Below are positions 18,068-27,925 of a stretch of 63,328 bases of DNA, in pieces. The notes below the pieces were generated by a model, which was not told the origin of the DNA, did no database searches, and worked only from the letters and a program-made list of their open reading frames with translations. Location of the stretch: contig CANQMP010000009.1 in assembly GCA_947624975.1 (NCBI GenBank), positions 1 through 63,328 of the forward strand, given 5' to 3'. Position 1 is the first letter of the stretch, and each line of letters starts with the position of its first letter. The position numbers were made by a program, and so were the translations under genes. The DNA is from Candidatus Gastranaerophilales bacterium. Lineage in GTDB: Bacteria; Cyanobacteriota; Vampirovibrionia; Gastranaerophilales; Gastranaerophilaceae.

Positions 18068-18110
18068 AATATAATTGTAGCATATTTCCTACAGTTAGTC
18101 AAGGCATAAT

Positions 18111-18139
18111 AAAAAACGGAGATTACAACTCCGTTTTTT
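18111..18139 (-). terminator. Terminator after secF
   Basis: AAAAAACGGAG / CTCCGTTTTTT hairpin with T run on the minus strand (and A run on the other side), between secF and the toxin gene. Confidence 0.85.
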
Positions 18140-18155
18140 ATCTGTTTGTGATACT

Positions 18156-19124
18156 TTACGCTGAAACGGGTTGTTTGCCTTTGTCATTCCAGAAGTCAAT
18201 TAACATACTGCAGAAGAAAATACTTGAATATGTTCCGATAGCAATACCTAAAATCATTGCCAAAACGAAATCTCTCGTTGTTACACCACCCCAGAAATAC
18301 AGTGCAAGAAGTGTTATCAACGTGGTTAAGGAAGTGTTGATACTTCTTGTTAATGTCTGATTTACCGATGCATCAACGATTTCACCAAATGACATTTTCT
18401 TCGAGTAGTAACGTAAATTTTCTCTTATTCTGTCAAATACAACGATAGTGTCGTGTACCGAGAAACCTATAACAGTCAAAATCGCCGTGATAAACAATCC
18501 GTCAATTTCAAGTCCCAAAATTGAAAATACACCGACTACAAAAACTACATCGTGGAAAATTCCGAGAATTGCCGCCAAAGCGTAATCAAACCTAAATCTG
18601 AACGACAGGTAAGCGATAATTCCCAAGAACGCAAGTGCCAGTGCAATGAGCGAATTTTTGAACAACTCTTTACCCATTGTCGGGCCGACAGAACTGACAG
18701 AAATCAGCTCGGGATTTGTATAAGTCTTTTGAAGTTCCTCCGTAATTTTGTCCGATTCTTCCGAATTTTCCGCAATAAATTTTGTTCTTATTGAAATTAT
18801 TGAGTTAATGTTTGACTTTGTGTTTTCCTGCTGAGAGGTATTTACGTTCAAAATCTGTATGTAAGGATTTTCAACACCGACACTTTCCAGTGCCTCTCTT
18901 GTTTTTGTAACATCACTGTTTTCAAGCTTTTGTTCCAAACCGTACTGCAAAATCGTTCCGCCCGTGTAGTCGATACCGACTTTCAGCGGTGAATGATTAG
19001 GATAGGTTACGGCTGAATATATCATCGCAATAATACCGGGGATTAAAAGAATTGATGTTAAAATCATCCAAATCCATCTGTATTTTACGACGTGAACTAA
19101 ATGTTTTCTTCCTGTATTAATCAT
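18156..19124 (-). CDS. secF: Protein translocase subunit SecF
   Basis: A 322-residue inner-membrane protein with six expected helices: one near residue 20, a periplasmic domain with GIDYTGGTILQYG, then five helices from about residue 160, including the signature GFSVHDTIVVFDRIREN. It works with SecD to drive late steps of protein export with the proton gradient. It lies 14 bases behind secD with a strong AAAGGAGA ribosome site. Confidence 0.96.
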   Translation of the reverse strand: MINTGRKHLVHVVKYRWIWMILTSILLIPGIIAMIYSAVTYPNHSPLKVGIDYTGGTILQYGLEQKLENSDVTKTREALESVGVENPYIQILNVNTSQQENTKSNINSIISIRTKFIAENSEESDKITEELQKTYTNPELISVSSVGPTMGKELFKNSLIALALAFLGIIAYLSFRFRFDYALAAILGIFHDVVFVVGVFSILGLEIDGLFITAILTVIGFSVHDTIVVFDRIRENLRYYSKKMSFGEIVDASVNQTLTRSINTSLTTLITLLALYFWGGVTTRDFVLAMILGIAIGTYSSIFFCSMLIDFWNDKGKQPVSA

Positions 19125-19138
19125 TTTATCTTTCTCCT

Positions 19139-20446
19139 TTAATCCAATATTCCGAAACGTGCTTTTTCACGTTTGGTTTCGACTGCTTCATAGCTTTGTC
19201 CGATTTCATCTTTCTTTAATCCGAATAATTCGGGGTGTTTAAGTTCGCCCGTACCGAATATCAAGTGCATAAAGTTTTTGGTAACGGTTATTGCTGAGAA
19301 CATTGAAACCGCAACACCTATTGCAAGTGTCAGGGCAAAACCTTTGACTACACTTGTTCCCAAAAGATACAAGATAGTACAAGTTATGATTGTTGTCATA
19401 TTGGAGTCAAAAATACTTGTAAATGCTCTGTCAAAACCTGAATTAATCGCCGTAAACAAATTTCTTCCCGCTCGTAATTCTTCCTTTGTTCTTTCAAAAA
19501 TAAGAATGTTAGCATCAACCGCCATACCGATAGAAAGGATGAAACCCGCAATACCCGCAAGTGTCAATGTAACAGGAATTGTTTTGAACAGTGCAAAAAG
19601 AATTAAACTGTAAATTATTAATGCAATATCTGCGATAACACCGGGGACACGATAGTACAAAATCATAAACAGCATAACGGCAGAAAGACCTATCATGCCT
19701 GCTTTTTTGGATTTTGCAACGCTGTCTGCACCGAGTGTCGGGCCTACCGTGTTTTCTTCTACGATTTTAGCGGGAACAGGCAATGCACCTGCGTTTAAAA
19801 GATTAACCATTCTTTCTGCTTCATCGTAAGCAAAACCGCTTTCTCCGCCGGAAATTTGTGCTTTACCACCGTAAATCGCCTCGTTTACACGCGGTGCGGA
19901 CTGAAGTTCGCCGTCAAAGAATATTGCCATTTGCTGACCGACGAGTTCTTTTGTCAGGTCTGCAAATTTCTTTGCACCTTCTGCGTTAAAGTCTAACGAT
20001 ACAACCCATTGACCCGTTGCATCAGTGCTTAAAGTAGATTTGGCAAGGTCACGTCCCGTTAATCCCGTGGATTCCCAAATCGGTGTGCCGTCAGCCGCTT
20101 TGCCTTCACGTTTGAATTCCAGTTGTGCCGTTTCGCCGATAAATGCTTTTGCTTCTTTTAAATCGGTCACGTTTGGAATTTCGATTAAAAGTCTTTTTTC
20201 ACCCACCTGTTGAACGACGGTTTCCGCAACACCGAGTTTGTTAACACGCTGTTCAATGGCAAATTGAAGTCTGTTCATTACGTCAGGTGTAATTTTGGCG
20301 ATAGTGTCCGTTGTTTCGGCTTCTAAAAGTAATCTTGAACCGCCGACAAGATCAAGCCCCAATTTTGTCGGTTTAACAAATATTAGTGCTGTGGATACTA
20401 TCACAACTAATACGATAAACCAGAACATTAAAATTTTGTTTTTCAC
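19139..20446 (-). CDS. secD: Protein translocase subunit SecD
   Basis: A 435-residue partner of SecF. It has an N-terminal helix, GLDLVGGSRLLLEAE, a periplasmic head (about residues 60-240), then five helices with IGMAVDANILIFERTKEELR. Length is on the short side for SecD but all landmarks are present. Ribosome site GAGG. It follows dapA by 62 bases on the same strand, so a dapA-secD-secF unit is possible. Confidence 0.96.
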   Translation of the reverse strand: MKNKILMFWFIVLVVIVSTALIFVKPTKLGLDLVGGSRLLLEAETTDTIAKITPDVMNRLQFAIEQRVNKLGVAETVVQQVGEKRLLIEIPNVTDLKEAKAFIGETAQLEFKREGKAADGTPIWESTGLTGRDLAKSTLSTDATGQWVVSLDFNAEGAKKFADLTKELVGQQMAIFFDGELQSAPRVNEAIYGGKAQISGGESGFAYDEAERMVNLLNAGALPVPAKIVEENTVGPTLGADSVAKSKKAGMIGLSAVMLFMILYYRVPGVIADIALIIYSLILFALFKTIPVTLTLAGIAGFILSIGMAVDANILIFERTKEELRAGRNLFTAINSGFDRAFTSIFDSNMTTIITCTILYLLGTSVVKGFALTLAIGVAVSMFSAITVTKNFMHLIFGTGELKHPELFGLKKDEIGQSYEAVETKREKARFGILD

Positions 20447-20508
20447 TTTTTTATTCCTCTTTTACTTATTATTATTTTAATAAAGATTTTTTGTATAGTT
20501 CAACAAGG

Positions 20509-21402
20509 TTAATTTTTGAGAACTTTGTCGACAACTTTTATCAATTCGGATTTTTCTTTATCCGTAAGTTCGGTAAGCGGACGTCTTACAAATTCTTCTA
20601 TCAAGCCTGTATGAGCCAAAACCGCCTTAATCGGAACGGGATTTGGTGCTGAGAACAACTTTTTAACGGCAGGATAGAGTTTTTTGTGCATATTCAGCGA
20701 CGCAACGAACTCGCCTGTTTTGTAGTTTCTAATCATTGATTTAATTTCGTTTCCGAAAATGTGTGATGCGACAGACACAACACCCCTTGCCCCCAGTGCC
20801 ATCATTGGAAGTGTCAGGCTGTCATCGCCCGAATAAATCGAAAAATCGTCAGGACAGCACAGTTTCATTTCCGTAACGGCGTCCATATCGGGATAGCTTT
20901 GTTTAACGGCAACGATGTTCGTGTATTTTTCAGCCAGAGCCGCAACGGTTTCGGGTAACATGTTAACTCCCGTTCTGCCGGGGATATTATAAATTATAAT
21001 CGGTAAATTTGTGCATTCGGCAACCGCGGAGAAATGTTCAATCATTCCTTGCTGTGAAGGTTTGTTGTAGTAAGGAACAACGGATAAAATTGCATCGACT
21101 TCCTCTTTTTGAGCCCATTTAGCAGCCATTACGGCTGTTTCCGTCGAATTTGAACCCGCATTCATTATAACTTTTGCACGATTTGCAACCGCTCTTTTTA
21201 CGGTGCTTAAAAGTTCAAATTCTTCTTCATGAGTTAAAGTCGGACCTTCTCCTGTTGTACCGGCAACCAAAACGGCATCCGTTCCGTTTGTGATTAAGTG
21301 TTTGGCAAGTTCTTCCGCCCTGTTGTAGTCGATTTCTCTTTTGTTGTTAAACGGTGTAACCATTGCGGTAATAACTTCACCCGCATCATATCTGAGTGCC
21401 AT
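20509..21402 (-). CDS. dapA: 4-hydroxy-tetrahydrodipicolinate synthase
   Basis: A 297-residue TIM-barrel aldolase joining pyruvate and aspartate semialdehyde, the first step to diaminopimelate and lysine. GTTGEGPTL, the catalytic-Tyr region YYNKPSQQGM, PGRTGVNM and the Schiff-base Lys in IVAVKQSYPD are visible; the residue after the Lys is Gln where Glu is common. ATG 21402 is chosen because AAAGAGG precedes it; the longer frame to 21432 adds ten unlikely residues. Confidence 0.95.
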   Translation of the reverse strand: MALRYDAGEVITAMVTPFNNKREIDYNRAEELAKHLITNGTDAVLVAGTTGEGPTLTHEEEFELLSTVKRAVANRAKVIMNAGSNSTETAVMAAKWAQKEEVDAILSVVPYYNKPSQQGMIEHFSAVAECTNLPIIIYNIPGRTGVNMLPETVAALAEKYTNIVAVKQSYPDMDAVTEMKLCCPDDFSIYSGDDSLTLPMMALGARGVVSVASHIFGNEIKSMIRNYKTGEFVASLNMHKKLYPAVKKLFSAPNPVPIKAVLAHTGLIEEFVRRPLTELTDKEKSELIKVVDKVLKN

Positions 21403-21542
21403 AAAAAACCTCTTTCCCTTATTTGTCTGCATTTTGATTATAATACAAAGATATGAAAATGTATCAAAATGTTAAGTTATTTATTAATAATTAGCAAAAA
21501 ATCCCGTTTTATATCGTTTAATAATATGTAGGTAATTGTGGT

Positions 21543-23777
21543 ATGAGTCAATTTTTTAATTCTTTAAAAGAAGTAAATAAAAATTATTCAAGATATGATG
21601 ATTGGGAACAACGTCAAGCCGATGAAAGAGCCAAAAAAGAATGGCTTTCTCAGAATGTTGATATTCCGAAAGATAAATTGGAATTGACTAAAAACAAGGC
21701 GGAAGCCGTTGTCAGAGCCACAGAGATTATGGATGCCCGCTCGGAAGATAATTGCGAGGATATGGAACAGTATTACGGATTTCTTTCAATATTTCCCGCT
21801 ATAGCTATTATAGCGGCACAAGCCCCTTTAATAAAATTCTTTGATAAAAAAATTTCTAAAAAATTTGAAAATAAAATTAATAAATTAAAAGACCAACAAA
21901 TCGGTCAGGAAGAATTACTAAAAAAGTTAAAAATCATAAATGAAAAAAAATACAAAATATCTGCAAAACTCCCGATATACGTTTCTTTAGGGGTGATTTT
22001 AGCTTCTCTTTTAAGTGCCGTGGGAATGACGCTTTACAGTAATGCCAAACAAAAACAAGCTTCCCGTATAGGACGATTTCAGGCAAAGCAAAATGAACTT
22101 AAAGACCTGAAAAATTTCGTAATCTATACTCCGGAGCAACTCGCAAAAGCCGAAGAAATTGCAAAAAATATTCCAGATGAAAAAGAACGTAACAGTTTTG
22201 CCAAAATTGTTAAAGAACTTAAAAACATTCAAAAAGATAAAAAAGCGTATAAAAATTGGTTAAAATCCAAAGACCCCGAAGAAATTGAAAAACTTAAAAA
22301 GCTTGAATTATCTCCCGAACAGCTTAAAATCGGCGAGGAAGACAAAGAACTTATTGTCGATGCTGTGAAAGAGATAAACATTAAGGCGGAAGAATATTCG
22401 GAAAATATTGAAAACGCCTATGATACATTAGGAACGTTATCCTGGCTTGTCGCTGCACCTATTGGAATGCTGCTCAACAAAATCTTGAAGCTTTGCAAAG
22501 TTTCACCGAAAATTAACACAGCTGTGTCCTTGTGCGTTCCGACATTAACGGCACTCGGAATTTCATTATCCGGAACGGTGGTACAGAAAAAAGCCGCAAG
22601 AGTCGGAAGATTTAAAGCAAGAGAAGAAATTTTGCAAAATCCGTCGAGGTTGTTGGCGTTCTCAAAAGAAGAAATGGAAAAAGCCGAAGATATTAAAGCT
22701 CCAAAACAAAAACAGGGATTTTTCAAAAAAATAGGTCAAAGTTTCTCATTTATAGCAAAATATCAAAAAGATTCCAAAGAATATTCAATATACAGAAAAG
22801 AAACTCACAAGCAAAACGAAAAACTTTACAAAGCCTTAAATCAGTTAGAAATAACGGATAAGCAAAAAGTTGATGCTGAAAGGTTACAGAAGAATGTTTT
22901 CAGGGCGTTTGACGAAGTCGATGAAATGTCACAAAGATACTCCGAAGATATTGAAGCGGGATGTGATATTGCAAAACAGCTTGCGGGAACTATTTGGAAT
23001 ATCGGTTCTCTTTTGGGAACAGCGTTATTAACAGCATCTATCATGAAAGGTAAATTCCCGATTTCAAAGATTATTAATAAGCTTACAAATATGACGTTTA
23101 AAAAGGAATCTTCCATAAGAAAAAGCGTTAACACGGTTTATGATGTTCTGAAATCAAAAGACAAAAAAGTTGTCACGGAATTTCAAAAATCATTCTTTAA
23201 CGGAGATTTTTCATATTTCCTGAACAAGTCATCAAATAAAGACCTTAAAGACGCAATAACTCCGTTGTTAGGAGAACTGGAAAAATTAAGCAATGAGGGT
23301 GTTGCAGCTTCAGAAGGTAAAAATCTCGGAGCGGCACTGTCCAACTTGCTGAAGGAACATTTTAAACAGTCAGCTCCCGCAAAATGGGCACGCAATTTGC
23401 TTTCGCAAAGTTTGAAATTGTGGTTAAAATCAAAATCTTCAAAGATGGGAATATCGTTAGATAAAGAAATTCAGGAAACTATGGGGCTGAACTTCAATTA
23501 CAAAAACTACAAAACATTAATAAATACCGCTGCAATTCTCGGTTTGCCCGTTTTGGGAATGATATTTTCCGTTCCTTATGCATTCAACGCATTTTTAACC
23601 AATGTTCAAAAGAAGTCAGGCAAAATCGGTATTATGAAAGCTATGGATAAAATTGATGATGCAAGAGTGTTTGCACCTGAAAAAGTCGAGAAAGCCGAAC
23701 AAGCAGGACAAACCGAAAAAACTTCCGTATCAGCCGCCGAAAGCAATTTAATTAAAAGAAAACTCAATGCCGCATAG
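21543..23777 (+). CDS. Large membrane protein with three internal repeats (744 aa, function unknown)
   Basis: I do not recognise a family. Hydrophobic helices at about 78-97, 140-163, 298-350, 480-505 and 655-682 alternate with long Lys/Glu-rich coiled-coil stretches. A repeated motif follows a helix three times: ASRIGRFQAKQNEL at residue 172, AARVGRFKAREEIL at 350, and SGKIGIMKAMDKI near 691, each followed after 10-20 residues by a PE(Q/K)xxKAE-type element. The second is the closest match to the first. This suggests an ancient triplication. No signal peptide. It begins 140 bases after divergent dapA; the ribosome site is poor. Confidence 0.75.
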   Translation: MSQFFNSLKEVNKNYSRYDDWEQRQADERAKKEWLSQNVDIPKDKLELTKNKAEAVVRATEIMDARSEDNCEDMEQYYGFLSIFPAIAIIAAQAPLIKFFDKKISKKFENKINKLKDQQIGQEELLKKLKIINEKKYKISAKLPIYVSLGVILASLLSAVGMTLYSNAKQKQASRIGRFQAKQNELKDLKNFVIYTPEQLAKAEEIAKNIPDEKERNSFAKIVKELKNIQKDKKAYKNWLKSKDPEEIEKLKKLELSPEQLKIGEEDKELIVDAVKEINIKAEEYSENIENAYDTLGTLSWLVAAPIGMLLNKILKLCKVSPKINTAVSLCVPTLTALGISLSGTVVQKKAARVGRFKAREEILQNPSRLLAFSKEEMEKAEDIKAPKQKQGFFKKIGQSFSFIAKYQKDSKEYSIYRKETHKQNEKLYKALNQLEITDKQKVDAERLQKNVFRAFDEVDEMSQRYSEDIEAGCDIAKQLAGTIWNIGSLLGTALLTASIMKGKFPISKIINKLTNMTFKKESSIRKSVNTVYDVLKSKDKKVVTEFQKSFFNGDFSYFLNKSSNKDLKDAITPLLGELEKLSNEGVAASEGKNLGAALSNLLKEHFKQSAPAKWARNLLSQSLKLWLKSKSSKMGISLDKEIQETMGLNFNYKNYKTLINTAAILGLPVLGMIFSVPYAFNAFLTNVQKKSGKIGIMKAMDKIDDARVFAPEKVEKAEQAGQTEKTSVSAAESNLIKRKLNAA

Positions 23778-23782
23778 AATTT

Positions 23783-24427
23783 TTACTTCATCGCAGGGAA
23801 GAAATATTTTTCTCCGTTTTCCGAACGCCACTTGATATATCCCGTTTTCGGGGTTCTGTCAATGTCATAAACGCTTACCAGTGCCCAATTTCCCCTTATT
23901 GCAGTAAGATTAATCTTTTGGGGCATGTTGATAGTACCGATAATTTTTGAGTTATCATCCGTTGAAACATGGATATTTTTAGCACTTTCGGGAATTTCTT
24001 TCATCATATTAAGCCCGTATTTCCTGCCGTAAGTGTTGTAAAACATTACCCAGCTCATAAACCTGTACGGGTCGTCTTTTTTGAGCCAGCCCCTTGCACC
24101 TGTTCTGTTATTGTAAATAACCTCCACCCAGTCTTCGGTTTCATCGTAAACCGCCAAAAATCCGAGATTTTTCGACGGAATATGCACAACAAACAAATCC
24201 TTCGCTTTAACCGTATCAGGATAAACCGTTTCCCCGATCCAGCTTATATTTTGAACAACATTTGATACTTCGTCAGGTTCTTTGTACAACACAATTTCAT
24301 TAGGCACCTGATAAACGCCGAGCGTGCGAGTATCTTCTATACTTACGTATTGAGGAATAATGTCCGTACAAAAAACTTTTAGAGGCATTAAAAAAAGAAT
24401 TAATGCTGTGAACAAAAATTTATTCAT
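23783..24427 (-). CDS. Secreted SH3-like domain protein
   Basis: A 214-residue protein with a signal peptide (MNKFLFTALILFLMPLKVFC). It contains bacterial SH3-like pieces: DWVEVIYNNRTGARGWLKKDD at about 115-135, and a second partial one near 170-205 with WALVSVYDIDRTPKTGYIKW. Such domains often bind cell wall. It starts eight bases after pheT on the same strand with AGGAGA, so it is probably co-transcribed with it, though no functional link is obvious. Confidence 0.8.
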   Translation of the reverse strand: MNKFLFTALILFLMPLKVFCTDIIPQYVSIEDTRTLGVYQVPNEIVLYKEPDEVSNVVQNISWIGETVYPDTVKAKDLFVVHIPSKNLGFLAVYDETEDWVEVIYNNRTGARGWLKKDDPYRFMSWVMFYNTYGRKYGLNMMKEIPESAKNIHVSTDDNSKIIGTINMPQKINLTAIRGNWALVSVYDIDRTPKTGYIKWRSENGEKYFFPAMK

Positions 24428-24435
24428 AATTTCTC

Positions 24436-26910
24436 CTATTCGCGGAAACTGATTTCCGAATATGTTTTTTGAAGCTTGGAGCGAAGATTCGACATTTGAT
24501 GTTCAATTACTTCATCGGTCAAAGTTGCGTTTTCATCCTGCATTTTTATGTGGAATGCAAGACTCTTGAAGCCTTTATCAATGTTTTCGCCCTGATAAAC
24601 ATCAAAAACTTCGCTTCCTTTAAAGATATTTTGTTGAATTGAGCCCTTTATAACCTTTTGAATATCCTCAAAGCTTACATCCTCGTTAATTACAAACGCC
24701 AAATCACGTCTGACTTCAGGGAATTGCGGAAGTTTTTTGTATCTTTGTGTCTGTTCTTTATATACGGCAATGATTTCATCCATGTCGACATTGAAAATAT
24801 AAGCATCCTGATTAAGTTTCAGCTTATCTTTAAGCAAAGGATGAATTTGTCCGTAAAAACCTATCGGTGTCGGATTTTTGCCCAAAAGGGTAATTACAGC
24901 CGATTTATACGGGTGCAAAATCGCATAATCAAGATTTGATTTGTCTAACGGGACGATTTTAATGCGTTTTGCTATATTTAACTCATCAAACAGCTTATCT
25001 AAAATGCCTTTAACCGTGTAAAAGTCTAAGTTTGCGGTCTTTTGCCATTTTGAATTTTGGATTTCGCCCGTCAAAATACCCGTTAAAACTCTTGTTTCTT
25101 TTACGCCCGTGTGTTTTTCGTCTGCCGGTGCGACTTTCTGATAAGTTTTTCCGATTTCGTAAGCCCAAAAATTCTTTTGACCGTTGTCAAAATTGTATTT
25201 CATGCAGTTCAAAACGCTTGCGGTAAGTGTCTGTCTTAGCATTGAGTATTCTTCACTTGCGGGATTTTTGACCCAGACGGCTTTTTCTTCCTCAAACGAA
25301 ACCATATACTTGTCAAGGAGTGATTTTCCGATAAGTGAAGATGTTATAATTTCGTCCAAGCCTGATGAAAGCATGAGTTTATTAACTTTATCAAGGACTT
25401 TTTCTTCGACGGTTATTTCGGGGAGCTGATTTTTTTCGGGCAATGTCGGCGTAATCTTGTCATAGCCGTTAATTCTTGCGATTTCTTCTATCAAATCAAT
25501 TTCCCTTGTAACATCGTTAACCCTGAATGAGGGAACTAAAAACTTCACAGCCATTTCGTTTCCGCCGAGCTTTGTAAATCCGAGGTTTTCAAGGATCGAG
25601 ATGCATTTTTCAGCCGAAATTTCACATCCGAGCATACGTTTAATTTGTGCGTATCTTAGCGTAATTTCAACGGGTTCAAGTTTATTTTTCCCTGTTTCGA
25701 CAACGCCTGCGGGTTTTGCGTCTGCAAGTTCTACCATAAGCTGCATCGCACGCATAAGGGCAGGTTTAATAGCCTCGATATCCACACCGCGTTCAAATCT
25801 TGCACAAGCTTCCGAGCGGTATCCGACACTTCGTGCGGATTTTCTGTTACTTTGAGGGGTGAAATAAGCTGCTTCAAGTGCAATATTTTTTGTATTGTCA
25901 TCAATTTCGGAATTTTCACCGCCGAAAACGCCTGCTAGACAAACGCCTTTTTCTCTGTCTGCGATTAGAACGCTGTCAGTTGTGAGAGTTCTTTCAACGC
26001 TGTCGAGTGTAACGATTTTTTCGCCTTCTTTTGCACGTCTTACACACAAATAGCCGTCGAGTTTGTCCAAATCGAAAGCGTGGAAAGGAGTTCCGTACTC
26101 CAGCATAACGTAATTCGTTATATCAACAACGTTATTTATCGCACGAACACCTGAAGATATAAGTCTTTTTTGCATCCACTCGGGAGAAGGTTTAATTGTC
26201 AAGTCTTTTAAAATCCCCAATGAATAGTATTTGCAGACGTCTTCGTCAATAATTTCGACCTTAAATTCATCTGTGGACAAATCTTTGGTCGCTTCAAGCG
26301 GGGAGAAGTTCAACGGTTTATCAAAAATTGCACTCAACTCTCTTGCCACGCCTATAACAGACATTTCATCGCCTCTGTTTGCCGTAGGAGCAACGTCAAG
26401 CACATAATCTTTATCAAAACCAAGCACATCTTCAACGTTTTCGCCAACTTTAACATCGGGGAAAATTCTGTTAAGGATTAAAATTCCGTCCTCCTCTTGA
26501 TAGTTTCTTTCGCTCACACCGAGTTCGTCATCGGAACACAGCATGCCCTGCGATTCGACACCGCGGATAACGGCGGGTGTCAGAGTAAACATTTCTCCTG
26601 TTTTTCTGTCCAGAACCTGTGAACCGACCGAGGCATAAGGTACGATTTGCCCTTCATTAATATTTTGAGCTCCGCAAACGACCGTTTTGACTCCACTGCC
26701 TGTGTTTACGGTAACAAGGTGAAGTCTGTCGGAGTTTGGATGTGCGTCAATTTTTTCAATTTTAACGGTTTTTATATTTGTAAATTTCGGTTTGACTTCT
26801 TCGATGGCTTCGACTTCAAGTCCGCTCATGGTAAGCTCATGAGCAATTCTTTCTACCTCAATATCCGATAAATCAACAAATTCGTTCAGCCAGTTCAATG
26901 ATATTTGCAT
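24436..26910 (-). CDS. pheT: Phenylalanine-tRNA ligase beta subunit
   Basis: An 824-residue protein with the complete PheT plan: the N-terminal ISLNWLNEFVDL, an EMAP/tRNA-binding domain (HPNSDRLHLVTVNTG, VVCGAQNI), a B3/B4 editing region (VLDVAPTANRGDEMSVIGVA), the B5 and synthetase-like core, and the C-terminal anticodon-binding fold (FPEVRRDLAFV). It acts with PheS, which is not adjacent here. ATG 26910 is chosen over the frame's far start 27000 because GGGGAAG precedes it and homologues begin MQISLNWL. Confidence 0.96.
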   Translation of the reverse strand: MQISLNWLNEFVDLSDIEVERIAHELTMSGLEVEAIEEVKPKFTNIKTVKIEKIDAHPNSDRLHLVTVNTGSGVKTVVCGAQNINEGQIVPYASVGSQVLDRKTGEMFTLTPAVIRGVESQGMLCSDDELGVSERNYQEEDGILILNRIFPDVKVGENVEDVLGFDKDYVLDVAPTANRGDEMSVIGVARELSAIFDKPLNFSPLEATKDLSTDEFKVEIIDEDVCKYYSLGILKDLTIKPSPEWMQKRLISSGVRAINNVVDITNYVMLEYGTPFHAFDLDKLDGYLCVRRAKEGEKIVTLDSVERTLTTDSVLIADREKGVCLAGVFGGENSEIDDNTKNIALEAAYFTPQSNRKSARSVGYRSEACARFERGVDIEAIKPALMRAMQLMVELADAKPAGVVETGKNKLEPVEITLRYAQIKRMLGCEISAEKCISILENLGFTKLGGNEMAVKFLVPSFRVNDVTREIDLIEEIARINGYDKITPTLPEKNQLPEITVEEKVLDKVNKLMLSSGLDEIITSSLIGKSLLDKYMVSFEEEKAVWVKNPASEEYSMLRQTLTASVLNCMKYNFDNGQKNFWAYEIGKTYQKVAPADEKHTGVKETRVLTGILTGEIQNSKWQKTANLDFYTVKGILDKLFDELNIAKRIKIVPLDKSNLDYAILHPYKSAVITLLGKNPTPIGFYGQIHPLLKDKLKLNQDAYIFNVDMDEIIAVYKEQTQRYKKLPQFPEVRRDLAFVINEDVSFEDIQKVIKGSIQQNIFKGSEVFDVYQGENIDKGFKSLAFHIKMQDENATLTDEVIEHQMSNLRSKLQKTYSEISFRE

Positions 26911-27276
26911 AATTTCTTCCCCTTCTGCGAAAAATTTTATAACAAAATAAATTTCTTGTAAATATGACCCCGTTGATAGGGATTTGCATAGATTTTGCAA
27001 AATTATCGAAAATAACGGAAAAAAACGGACTTTAAAACTTTTGTTTTTCTCAAGGAAAATTCGGATTTATAAATTGTTACAATTACACTTTAATCCCCTG
27101 ATAATCAGGGATTTGGGGCTTTCTGTCAAGCTTTCGTCCACCTGTACGACTTGAAAAAAAATTTTTTTTGTTATACGATGTATATACAATAATTCTTAAA
27201 AGTTTTTGATTTCGTTGAAGAAACGGGTCGTTAGGGAATTTTTAGGAACTACAATTTACAACAAGAGGATTACATT
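26911..27276. promoter_or_regulatory. Intergenic region with two palindromes before the transglycosylase
   Basis: This 366-base gap holds no supportable ORF. It has a perfect 6-1-6 palindrome AATTGTTACAATT (27072-27084), a 7-1-7 palindrome CCCTGATAATCAGGG (27096-27110), and a weak promoter TTGAAA (27151) with TATACG 15 bases later (27172). The 5' end of pheT transcription must also lie here. Confidence 0.4.
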
Positions 27277-27894
27277 TTGAAAAAACTGTTACTGTTAGCT
27301 TTTACGTTAATATGCGTATTTTGCGTTCAAACTGCCTCTCAGGCAGCTGATGTTAATACCGTAAAAGCAACAATAGTAAAACATGCTATTGAAATGGGAG
27401 TTGATCCTGCGATTGCGTTGTCTATTGCACGTACGGAATCAGGGTTCAGACACGAGGCAAGGAGCTGCCACGGAGCTGTGGGCGTATTTCAGCTTATGCC
27501 TTCTACCGCAAGAAGAATGGGGCTTAATCCGTACTCTTTGAACGATAATATCAAAGGCGGAATTATGTATTACAAGAAAATGTATAACATGTTCGGTTCT
27601 GTTGAACTTGCACTTGCTGCATATAACGCAGGTCCGGGAAATGTTAAAAGATTTAACAACAAAGTACCTCCCTATGCGGAAACAAGACGTTTTGTAAACA
27701 AAATCATGACCGATGTCAGAAACCAGAAGGTTCATCCTGATCCGGTCGTTGCGAAAGTTAAATCAGGCTCATATTCACACCTGAACGCAAAAGCTCCCGC
27801 ACCTGCAGTTGTTGATGCAAAAGAGTTAAATGTTGAAGTGCTTGAAGAAAAGCCGATAGAACTTAAACTTGAAACTTTAACTGTTTCTATTTAA
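27277..27894 (+). CDS. Lytic transglycosylase (SLT domain)
   Basis: A 205-residue secreted enzyme that cuts peptidoglycan between MurNAc and GlcNAc. A signal peptide (LLLLAFTLICVFCVQTASQA) is followed by the SLT domain: SIARTESGFRHEA with the catalytic Glu, GAVGVFQLMPSTA, and ALAAYNAGPGNV. The last ~45 residues are a flexible tail. Start TTG 27277 is supported by the signal peptide and AAGAGG upstream. Confidence 0.93.
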   Translation: MKKLLLLAFTLICVFCVQTASQAADVNTVKATIVKHAIEMGVDPAIALSIARTESGFRHEARSCHGAVGVFQLMPSTARRMGLNPYSLNDNIKGGIMYYKKMYNMFGSVELALAAYNAGPGNVKRFNNKVPPYAETRRFVNKIMTDVRNQKVHPDPVVAKVKSGSYSHLNAKAPAPAVVDAKELNVEVLEEKPIELKLETLTVSI

Positions 27895-27925
27895 AAAAAA
27901 GAACCGATTTCGGTTCTTTTTTTTA
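27895..27925. terminator. Bidirectional terminator
   Basis: AAAAAAGAACCGA / TCGGTTCTTTTTT hairpin between the convergent transglycosylase and M20 peptidase genes. Confidence 0.9.
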
